Shown: piece by piece, positions 1-5,058 of the stretch
Layout of the letters: each line of letters starts with the position of its first letter
Numbering within the stretch: position 1 is the first letter of the stretch
NCBI GenBank assembly: GCA_937958375.1
Contig: CALGNY010000171.1
Span: 1 to 5,968 of the forward strand
DNA from: an uncultured Bacillaceae bacterium
GTDB taxonomy: Bacteria; Bacillota; Bacilli; Bacillales; Alkalibacillaceae
Direction of reading: 5' to 3'
Length of the DNA stretch: 5,968 nucleotides
Program-made: the position numbers and the translations under genes
The notes under the pieces: model-generated
What the model was told of the DNA's origin: nothing
Database searches by the model: none
Seen by the model: only the letters and a program-made list of their open reading frames with translations

Positions 1-669
1 TCACCACAAATCCCACGGAAATTCATCTGGCGGATTGGAGGTAAACTCCATCTGCTCTTTTTTTGTTGGATGTTCAAGGGTCAGGTGGTTTGACCAGAGT
101 GCAATCTGCTGCCCGGGTTTGTTGACTTGTTGTCCATACTTTTGATCACCGTAAATCGGGTATCCACGACTGGATAATTGAACGCGGATTTGGTGCGGTC
201 GTCCGGTTTGCAATGTTACCGAAAGCAAGGAATACCCTTTCTTTTGACCGAGATTTTCATAGTCAAGCACGGCTTTCTTACCGTCTTTGTGGTTTGAATG
301 GACGGTTCGAACGATATTTTTCCGATGATCTTTTACAAGGAAATCCTCCAACCGGCCACTGTTTTTCTCCATTGTTCCATGAACAACAGTGAGGTATGTT
401 CGTTGAATCGCTTTTCGCCGCAATTGATCGGATAAACGCGAAGCGGCTTTAGATGTTTTGGCAAAAACCATCACCCCGCCAACTGGGCGATCCAGACGAT
501 GGACAAGACCAAGATAGACGTTCCCGGGTTTGTTATAACGGATTTTGATATCTTCCTTTAAAAGAGTAAGCAAATCTTGATCCTTCGATTGATCTTCTTG
601 GACGGGGATATTCACCGGTTTTTCAACGATTAGTAAATGGTTGTCTTCATATAAAATAGGTATCTTCAT
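1..669 (-). CDS. RluA-family RNA pseudouridine synthase, short form without S4 domain
   Basis: This 222-aa protein is predicted to isomerise specific uridines to pseudouridine in rRNA or tRNA in the cytoplasm. Family motifs appear in order: an N-terminal EDNHLLIVEKP segment (8-18), the catalytic motif HRLDRPVGG (57-65) with Asp60 as the expected catalytic residue, the RTYLTVVHG strand with Tyr92 (90-98), and GRPHQIRVQL (156-165) followed by GDQKYG (174-179). The protein starts directly at the catalytic domain, so it lacks the N-terminal S4 RNA-binding domain found in many RluA/RluD enzymes of about 300 aa. The ATG is preceded by GAGGAGA (675-681) at a 5-nt spacing. The TGA stop is the first three bases of the window, so the gene is complete but its terminator is not visible. 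It is transcribed divergently from the regulator-efflux operon. The family is clear, but the RNA target site cannot be read from the sequence. Confidence 0.93.
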   Translation of the reverse strand: MKIPILYEDNHLLIVEKPVNIPVQEDQSKDQDLLTLLKEDIKIRYNKPGNVYLGLVHRLDRPVGGVMVFAKTSKAASRLSDQLRRKAIQRTYLTVVHGTMEKNSGRLEDFLVKDHRKNIVRTVHSNHKDGKKAVLDYENLGQKKGYSLLSVTLQTGRPHQIRVQLSSRGYPIYGDQKYGQQVNKPGQQIALWSNHLTLEHPTKKEQMEFTSNPPDEFPWDLW

Positions 670-696
670 ATAGGTCTCCTCAATTCATTTGGGGTC

Positions 697-724
697 ATTA
701 TCTCAAAAGGACAAGAAAAGTGAA
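697..724 (-). promoter_or_regulatory. Candidate sigma-A promoter for the pseudouridine synthase
   Basis: On the minus strand, TTCACT (719-724, 4/6 to TTGACA) lies 16 bp from GATAAT (697-702, 5/6 to TATAAT). Transcription would begin near 690 and give a leader of about 20 nt containing the GAGGAGA ribosome binding site. It is assigned by consensus match and position only. Confidence 0.4.
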
Positions 725-781
725 AGGATGATGTTGTAGGTTCGTGTATACACTGGAATCCCGAGTATCATGAAATTACAC

Positions 782-914
782 ACCCAATTCTTTGAATTTA
801 CGCTCATAACTAAAAAATCATCCCCCATATTTTAGGATTTGACGCCCATAATCTGAAAATCAACCCCCTTACATTAGAAATCGCCGCTCATAAGCAATAT
901 TTTTACCCCCTAAC
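782..914. repeat. Degenerate intergenic array with an exact 21-bp half-unit period (42-bp dimer)
   Basis: Two half-units alternate. Type A is CGCTCATAA or CGCCCATAA at 801-809, 843-851 and 885-893, exactly 42 bp apart. Type B is a CCCCC run followed by an A/T-rich stretch, at 822-826, 864-868 and 906-910, also exactly 42 bp apart. Six consecutive heptamers begin at 803, 824, 845, 866, 887 and 908, each 21 bp from the next. A weaker unit (CACCC, 781-785) may extend the array upstream. The sequence between cores is A/T-rich and not conserved. The array lies between divergent genes, outside the promoters assigned here. I do not recognise a named family. With the promoters and inverted repeats listed separately, it accounts for the gene-free stretch 670-1031. 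Confidence 0.75.
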
Positions 915-939
915 AGCACTGCTATCTAATTATAATTCA

Positions 940-951
940 TTAGCCAGCTAA
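940..951. promoter_or_regulatory. Inverted repeat TTAGC-CA-GCTAA, candidate MarR operator
   Basis: Perfect 5-bp arms are separated by 2 bp, upstream of the -35 box of the marR-type gene. MarR dimers bind short palindromes near their own promoters. The centre is 53 bp (about five helical turns) from the centre of the second palindrome at 993-1004. Binding is inferred. Confidence 0.35.
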
Positions 952-968
952 ACTTATAAACAAACATA

Positions 969-997
969 TTGCTCAATAACCACCAAAATGATAAGAT
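969..997 (+). promoter_or_regulatory. Candidate promoter of the marR-MATE operon
   Basis: TTGCTC (969-974) is followed after 17 bp by TAAGAT (992-997, 4/6 to TATAAT). A start near 1004 would leave a leader of about 28 nt containing AGGGAGGT (1016-1023). The -35 match is weak (3/6), but spacing and distance to the gene are ideal. A consensus TATAAT at 931-936 is an alternative, but it has no -35 box at the usual spacing. Confidence 0.45.
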
Positions 998-1004
998 ATA
1001 TCTT
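993..1004. promoter_or_regulatory. Perfect 12-bp palindrome AAGATATATCTT over the -10 box, candidate autorepression operator
   Basis: The palindrome overlaps the proposed -10 box (992-997) and reaches the expected transcription start. That is where a MarR repressor would block its own promoter. It is A/T-rich, so a chance occurrence is possible. Confidence 0.4.
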
Positions 1005-1031
1005 GTGTTTTAGTTAGGGAGGTAAGTAATT

Positions 1032-1478
1032 TTGGGTCGAAATATAGATGATAAATTAAGTTATCAGATTGGTATGGTCGCGCATTTGTTGCAGAATCAG
1101 TACAACGATCAGTTGGCTGCTCATGATTTGACGGTGGCGCAATCGAGGGTGCTGTATATGCTTGTTGAGTATGGGGATCAGTCACAGGCTGAGTTGCAGC
1201 AGCATCTTTATATAAAGGGTTCGACGATGAATGGAATTATTGATTCGTTATTAAATAAAGATTTGGTCAGTAAAACGGATAGTGATGTTGATAAGCGGGC
1301 GAAAATCATTTCCATTACGGAAAAAGGCCGCCTGTTGGATCAGAATTTATGGGATGATTTGGACAAAAAAGAGATGGAATATATCGAAGGGTTTTCCAAG
1401 GAGGAAATGGCTCTTCTCATGACGTGGTTGAAAAAAATCAAGGCGAATCTATTAAGGGAACAGGAAGAGGCGAAGTAA
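1032..1478 (+). CDS. MarR-family transcriptional regulator, probable local repressor of the adjacent MATE pump
   Basis: This 148-aa protein has the usual MarR length. An N-terminal helix (about 5-30) and C-terminal helices (about 97-145) would form the dimer interface. The winged helix-turn-helix spans about 33-100, with LTVAQSRVLYML (33-44), a recognition helix around IKGSTMNGIIDSLLNKDLV (61-79), and a wing carrying DVDKR (85-89), the D-x-R signature of the family. It probably binds palindromic DNA and releases it when a ligand, often a hydrophobic drug or phenolic compound, occupies the dimer cleft. The start is TTG, supported by AGGGAGGT (1016-1023) with an 8-nt spacer; no better ATG start fits. 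Its TAA is followed immediately by the ATG of the MATE gene. The order resembles S. aureus mepR-mepA, but orthology is not proven. The lack of cysteines argues against an OhrR-type thiol sensor. Confidence 0.9.
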   Translation: MGRNIDDKLSYQIGMVAHLLQNQYNDQLAAHDLTVAQSRVLYMLVEYGDQSQAELQQHLYIKGSTMNGIIDSLLNKDLVSKTDSDVDKRAKIISITEKGRLLDQNLWDDLDKKEMEYIEGFSKEEMALLMTWLKKIKANLLREQEEAK

Positions 1479-2876
1479 ATGGATCAAAAGCAACAAACCG
1501 AAATGCTGGGGACAGAAAAAATTACGACGTTGCTTCGTAGGCTCTCGGTTCCTGCTTTAATTGGTATGTTTGTGATGACATTGTACAATGTCGTCGATAC
1601 GGTGTTTATTTCCTACGGGGTTGGGATTGAAGCGGTGGCTGGAACGACGGTCGCTTTCCCATTGATGATGATTATGATGGCCGTTGCAGCGGCGCTCGGT
1701 GTCGGAGGAGCATCGGTCATTTCCAGACGCCTTGGTGCACAGAAGGGTGAAGAAGCGAATCTCGTTTTTGGAAATATCATTACACTGAACTTGATTGTGA
1801 GTGTACTTGGCTTGTTCGTCGCTTTTTTCGCACTTGAGCCGATTTTGAATTTGTTCGGTGCGACACCATCGACATTGGGTTATGCAAAGGATTATATGTT
1901 TCCGATTCTCTTCGGTACATTCTTCTTCTCATTTGGATTCGCTGCGAATAACTTGATTCGTGCGGAAGGAAACGCACGGTTTGCGATGGTCATGATGATT
2001 GTCCCTGCGGTAATCAACATCATTTTGGACCCGATATTCATTTTCGTGTTGAATATGGGCGTCCAAGGGGCAGCGATTGCGACTGTCATTTCCCAGGCGG
2101 TTGTATTTTTCATGGTATTCGATTATTTTTTGAAAGGAAAAAGTTCGCTGCGGTTCGCTATTTCAAATTTGAAATTAAAATGGTCGTTGGTCCGTGAAAC
2201 ATTGTCAGTCGGTTTGCCGGCAATGATCCAACAATCCGCTGGAAGTATTCTCGTCATTTCAGTCAACTCCATGCTCATTCAGCATGGCACGGAATTTTAC
2301 GTCGGGATTTATGGAATCATCCAGCGAATCGTCATGATTACTACGATACCAATTATGGCGGTAATGCAAGGAATGATGCCAATCGTCGGGTACAACTATG
2401 GCGCTCAAAAATTTGAGCGGATGCGGGAAACGATTTGGTTGACATTAAAGGTTGTTACGATTTGTGCCACAGCCATTACCCTTGTTTTGGTTGCCATTCC
2501 GGAGCCTTTCTTGCGAATATTCACTGCAAACCAAGAGGTTATTGAAGAAGGTGCGACCGCGATGCGCATATTATTTGCTGTCTTTTTCGTCGTCGGTGTG
2601 CAAATCGTCGCTGGTGGTTTGTATCAAGCATTGGGAAAACCAAAGCAGGCCTTAGTTTTATCACTATCAAGGCAAATCTTGATTTTGATCCCACTTGTTT
2701 TGATCCTGCCGAATTACTTCGGCGTGATTGGCGTTTGGTTGGCTTTCCCGATTTCAGATATTTTGGCGGTTGCGCTGGCAAGTTATTTATTGTACCGTGA
2801 TCGCGATACGATGTTGGTGAAAGGTAAAAATGAAAAAGAAAGTGAAAACGAAGCTGCCGTTCTCAGGCTCGAATAA
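1479..2876 (+). CDS. MATE-family multidrug efflux transporter (MepA/DinF-like)
   Basis: This 465-aa integral membrane protein has the usual MATE length, with about 12 hydrophobic segments in two homologous halves. It is expected to export cationic or amphipathic drugs and dyes in exchange for Na+ or H+. Visible hallmarks are MLGTEK followed by LLRRLSVPALIGM (9-30), TM1 with Asn37 and Asp40 (an acidic TM1 residue is important for coupling in NorM-type pumps), GVGGASVISRRLGAQKGEEA (74-93) in the first cytoplasmic loop, NNLIRAEGN, and in the second half MPIVGYNYGAQKFERMRE and GGLYQALGKPKQA. The last roughly 25 residues form a charged, poorly conserved tail. The ATG directly abuts the regulator stop, and AGGAAGAGG (1462-1470) lies inside the upstream gene, so the two are co-transcribed and probably translationally coupled. 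The pairing with a MarR gene favours drug efflux over other MATE roles. The actual substrate is unknown. Confidence 0.93.
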   Translation: MDQKQQTEMLGTEKITTLLRRLSVPALIGMFVMTLYNVVDTVFISYGVGIEAVAGTTVAFPLMMIMMAVAAALGVGGASVISRRLGAQKGEEANLVFGNIITLNLIVSVLGLFVAFFALEPILNLFGATPSTLGYAKDYMFPILFGTFFFSFGFAANNLIRAEGNARFAMVMMIVPAVINIILDPIFIFVLNMGVQGAAIATVISQAVVFFMVFDYFLKGKSSLRFAISNLKLKWSLVRETLSVGLPAMIQQSAGSILVISVNSMLIQHGTEFYVGIYGIIQRIVMITTIPIMAVMQGMMPIVGYNYGAQKFERMRETIWLTLKVVTICATAITLVLVAIPEPFLRIFTANQEVIEEGATAMRILFAVFFVVGVQIVAGGLYQALGKPKQALVLSLSRQILILIPLVLILPNYFGVIGVWLAFPISDILAVALASYLLYRDRDTMLVKGKNEKESENEAAVLRLE

Positions 2877-2880
2877 ATGC

Positions 2881-2932
2881 AAGCCCGGTTCAGAATGACG
2901 AAGGAGTCATCCTGCAAACCGGGCTTTCTTTA
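2881..2932 (+). terminator. Rho-independent terminator of the marR-MATE operon
   Basis: AAGCCCGGTT (2881-2890) pairs perfectly with AACCGGGCTT (2917-2926). The stem continues inward through CAG/CTG (2891-2893 with 2912-2914) and ATGAC/GTCAT (2895-2899 with 2906-2910), and a TTTCTTT tract follows. It starts 4 nt after the MATE stop codon. The roughly 18 base pairs with a small bulge and a mismatch are long for a terminator. Confidence 0.9.
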
Positions 2933-2945
2933 ACTTTGAAGCATC

Positions 2946-2972
2946 TTCATCTATTTTCATCAAACTTTCATA
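2946..2972. promoter_or_regulatory. Triple direct repeat TTCATM, candidate OmpR/PhoB-type response-regulator box
   Basis: TTCATC (2946-2951), TTCATC (2956-2961) and TTCATA (2967-2972) are separated by 4 and 5 bp, so they recur every 10-11 bp on one DNA face. OmpR/PhoB-family regulators bind direct repeats of this geometry; the B. subtilis PhoP box, for example, is TT(A/T/C)ACA with 4-6 bp spacers. The repeats end 9 bp before a consensus -10 box and occupy the place of a -35 box, as expected for an activated promoter. Which regulator binds is unknown. Confidence 0.5.
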
Positions 2973-2981
2973 TAAGATATA

Positions 2982-2987
2982 TATAAT
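2982..2987 (+). promoter_or_regulatory. -10 box TATAAT of the membrane protein-ccdA-thioredoxin operon
   Basis: This is a perfect TATAAT with no recognisable -35 box at 16-18 bp (ATCAAA lies at 17 bp). The expected start near 2994 leaves a leader of about 20 nt containing GGAGGAG (2999-3005). The missing -35 box fits an activator-dependent promoter using the TTCAT repeats upstream. Confidence 0.5.
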
Positions 2988-3012
2988 AAGCTTGAATTGG
3001 AGGAGCCAGTCA

Positions 3013-3660
3013 ATGATTATTACGAGTAAAGTCATTTCCATAGCCATTATTGTCGTAGCGATCTTGTTAGGCTTGATTGTCTATTATGTGATGAGTGGAT
3101 TACCGAAAGCCCAAAAGAGAAAACATCTAGACGAACTGGTTTCACAGCTCATCAATTTTGTGATTTATATTTGGGTCGGTAAAATTTTACTGAACTTGTC
3201 ACTATTCTTCAGTGACCCGATGGCTGTTTTGGCTTATCCTAGTAATGCGGAGTCTTTTTACATCGCTGTTTTGCTGAGTGGCATAACGATTGCCATCCAA
3301 GCGTATCGTAAGAAATTAGAGGCTCTTCCACTTTTGATTGCGTTTACCGAAGTGTTTTTGATCAGTAGTTTTTTATATGAATTCATCCAATTGATTTGGG
3401 AGGACAACAGCTTTGCGTTAGGCTATACAGTACTCTCTGGGATCTTGATTGTTATCTATTACTGGTTGAGGGAAAACATTACGATTCATTATAATTTGAT
3501 GCTTATTTTGACAGTATGGTCGATCGGTATGATGGTGCTTGCATTGACACAGCCGTTCGTCACATTATTTGGTTATTTGATGAAACCGTGGTTTATAACC
3601 GTGTTTTATGCGGTCACGTTTACGATATTATTGCTTCAACGCAGAAAGAGGGATTCGTAG
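3013..3660 (+). CDS. Uncharacterised multispanning membrane protein, first gene of the ccdA operon
   Basis: I do not recognise this 215-aa protein. It has about seven hydrophobic segments: roughly 7-27, 44-66, 83-98, 104-128, 135-152, 160-178 and 192-209. Basic patches lie at 32-38 (KAQKRKH), 99-101 and 209-213 (QRRKR), the last ending the protein in a likely cytoplasmic tail. It contains no cysteine, so it cannot take part in thiol exchange itself despite its neighbours. The ATG at 3013 is chosen because GGAGGAG (2999-3005) sits 7 nt before it. The in-frame TTG at 2992 would place that ribosome binding site inside the gene. The TAG stop shares its G with the GTG start of the CcdA gene, so the two are probably translationally coupled. 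A role as partner, anchor or assembly factor of the thiol-reducing pathway is only guilt by association. Confidence 0.8.
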   Translation: MIITSKVISIAIIVVAILLGLIVYYVMSGLPKAQKRKHLDELVSQLINFVIYIWVGKILLNLSLFFSDPMAVLAYPSNAESFYIAVLLSGITIAIQAYRKKLEALPLLIAFTEVFLISSFLYEFIQLIWEDNSFALGYTVLSGILIVIYYWLRENITIHYNLMLILTVWSIGMMVLALTQPFVTLFGYLMKPWFITVFYAVTFTILLLQRRKRDS

Positions 3661-4418
3661 TGGGTGGAATTGAAACAGATACGTTTTTACTGGTAGGCAT
3701 GTTGATGGCAGTAGGTGCGGGTGCGCTATCTTTCCTGTCGCCATGTGTTTTGCCTATTTTTCCGGCTTATTTGTCCTACATAACCGGAGTCAGCGTAAAG
3801 GAATTACAAGGGAAACAAACAACACCCATTCGGAAAAAATTGCTCAGTCACTCCGTGTTCTTTTTACTCGGAGTTTCACTTGTGTTCATCAGTCTAGGTG
3901 CTGGGGCATCGTTTTTGGGCCAATGGGTGTCAAACCTATTATTCGGTGAATCTGGCCTATTGATCCAGCGTATAGCCGGTGTATTCATAATTTTCATGGG
4001 CTTCGTCATTGCTGGTTGGATCAATATTCCAACTTTAATGAAGGAAAAACGCATGCACTTCAGTAAAAAACCGGCGGGATATTTAGGGACGTTCTTTGTT
4101 GGACTAGGATTTGCGGCAGGATGGACGCCGTGTATCGGACCTATTTTCGCTTCAATTCTGTTTTTGGCAGCGAGTCATCCAGGTCAAGGCATTTTCTATA
4201 CGGTGATGTATGTGATCGGGTTTATCATCCCGTTCCTCATATTGACGTTTTTCCTAGGTTCGACGCGTTGGATTGTGCGTTACAGTGGAATCATCATGAA
4301 AATCGGTGCGGTATTCATGATTGCGATGGGACTCGTTTTATTCTTCGGATGGTTGCCACAGATCTCAGGTTACTTACTTGATATGATTGAAGGTACTTGG
4401 TTAGAAAATCTCGGATAG
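3660..4418 (+). CDS. ccdA: CcdA-type cytochrome c biogenesis / thiol-disulfide transporter (DsbD transmembrane family)
   Basis: This 252-aa integral membrane protein has about six membrane segments. CcdA takes electrons from cytoplasmic thioredoxin and passes them to extracytoplasmic thiol-disulfide proteins, for example to keep apocytochrome c haem-binding cysteines reduced. The two redox cysteines are in their characteristic settings: SFLSPCVLPIFPAYLSYITG (24-43) with Cys29, and GLGFAAGWTPCIGPIFASIL (148-167) with Cys158. They are the only cysteines. The start is GTG at 3660, overlapping the upstream TAG by one base, with AAAGAGGGA (3645-3653) six nt before it; this gives the compact family length. 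The reading frame is open further upstream, but that extension lies inside the preceding gene and lacks family character. The gene is followed 13 nt later by a TlpA-like thioredoxin, its logical partner. B. subtilis ccdA is also linked to a response-regulator-like gene (yneI). Paralogues exist, so the symbol denotes the family. Confidence 0.92.
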   Translation: MGGIETDTFLLVGMLMAVGAGALSFLSPCVLPIFPAYLSYITGVSVKELQGKQTTPIRKKLLSHSVFFLLGVSLVFISLGAGASFLGQWVSNLLFGESGLLIQRIAGVFIIFMGFVIAGWINIPTLMKEKRMHFSKKPAGYLGTFFVGLGFAAGWTPCIGPIFASILFLAASHPGQGIFYTVMYVIGFIIPFLILTFFLGSTRWIVRYSGIIMKIGAVFMIAMGLVLFFGWLPQISGYLLDMIEGTWLENLG

Positions 4419-4431
4419 GAGGCTGGTTAAT

Positions 4432-5022
4432 TTGAAAAAATGGGCATTACTTGCTGTAGTTGTTGTCATGCTCGGTTGGGCGGTTTATGATTTTGCGTTT
4501 GCATCGGATTCGAATGATACAGCGAGTGGAGACGAAGATAAAACGATCATTTATCCCGACTTGGATGAACCGGACATGGACGCTGAAGCAGGTGTCGGAA
4601 TTAAACAGGGTGAGTATGCTCCGGATGTCCAACTTCAGACGATTGATGGCGAAACAGTTCGGTTATCCGATTATCGTGGCCAGATTGTCATCCTGAACTT
4701 TTGGGCGACGTGGTGTCCACCGTGTCGGGCGGAAATCCCTGATTTTCAACAATTATATGATGATGAAGAATATGATGTAGAAATTTTAGCCGTCAATATG
4801 ACAGCTTCGGAAGACAGTGAAGAAGGGGTCGCTGAATTCGTGGATGAATTCGGAATGACTTTTCCAACGCTGATGGATTATGAAGGTGAAGTCACATCCC
4901 ACTTCCAAATTACAGCTTATCCGACGTCTTATATCATTGATTCAGAAGGTCGCACAGCCTATGTCATCCGTGGTGCCATGAACTATGATTTCATGGTCCA
5001 AGCAATTGAGCAGATTCAATAG
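4432..5022 (+). CDS. Membrane-anchored TlpA/ResA-like thiol-disulfide oxidoreductase
   Basis: This 196-aa protein has one N-terminal anchor (about 4-22, after MKK) and no lipobox cysteine, so it is probably an uncleaved membrane-tethered protein facing outward. An acidic linker (26-54, 11 Asp/Glu and few basic residues) leads to a thioredoxin fold (about 58-196). Motifs are YAPDVQLQTIDGETVRLSDYRGQ (62-84), the active site WCPPC (94-98, Cys95 and Cys98), Glu101 at the position of the functional ResA Glu80 (C-x-x-C-x-x-E), and cis-proline Pro164 in AYPTS. It probably receives electrons from the CcdA protein encoded just upstream and reduces disulfides in apocytochromes c or other exported proteins. 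CPPC instead of ResA's CEPC leaves ResA-like and StoA-like roles open. The start is TTG, with AGGAGG (4417-4422) overlapping the ccdA stop at a 9-nt spacing. Confidence 0.9.
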   Translation: MKKWALLAVVVVMLGWAVYDFAFASDSNDTASGDEDKTIIYPDLDEPDMDAEAGVGIKQGEYAPDVQLQTIDGETVRLSDYRGQIVILNFWATWCPPCRAEIPDFQQLYDDEEYDVEILAVNMTASEDSEEGVAEFVDEFGMTFPTLMDYEGEVTSHFQITAYPTSYIIDSEGRTAYVIRGAMNYDFMVQAIEQIQ

Positions 5023-5026
5023 CCAT

Positions 5027-5049
5027 CTCAATGTATAATAGGCATTGAG
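5027..5049 (+). promoter_or_regulatory. Inverted repeat around a TATAAT box upstream of the response regulator
   Basis: CTCAATG (5027-5033) and CATTGAG (5043-5049) are perfect 7-bp arms flanking a 9-bp loop that contains TATAAT (5034-5039). No good -35 box exists at 16-18 bp (CAGATT lies at 17 bp). The right arm overlaps the GAGG ribosome binding site (5047-5050) of the response regulator. The site could be a protein operator over an internal promoter, or an RNA hairpin masking the ribosome binding site in read-through mRNA. Confidence 0.5.
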
Positions 5050-5058
5050 GTGAATCCC

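Noticed and set aside
645..672. Two copies of TCTTCATATA 18 bp apart at the start of the pseudouridine synthase gene
   Set aside because: One copy is within the coding sequence and the other spans the start codon. The repeated codons explain it and no regulatory layout fits.
928..937. AATTATAATT palindrome containing a consensus TATAAT as the main marR promoter
   Set aside because: No -35 element sits at 15-19 bp (CCCTAA lies at 17 bp) and it is about 95 bp from the start codon. The pair at 969-997 fits better, though a minor upstream start is possible.
782..968. CRISPR array
   Set aside because: Conserved cores are only 7-9 bp with a 21-bp period, far shorter than CRISPR repeats and spacers. 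No cas genes are present. The same applies to 5814-5968.
973..1185. Minus-strand open frame of 70 codons across the marR promoter and gene start
   Set aside because: It is antisense to a clear gene, has low-complexity composition and no family resemblance.
2992..3012. TTG start adding seven residues to the membrane protein
   Set aside because: The strong GGAGGAG ribosome binding site would lie inside the coding region, and 2992 coincides with the expected transcription start. ATG at 3013 is correctly spaced.
3516..3659. Upstream extension of the CcdA reading frame by 48 residues
   Set aside because: It lies inside the preceding membrane protein gene, lacks CcdA family character and has no suitable ribosome binding site. 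GTG at 3660 has a good one and gives the normal family length.
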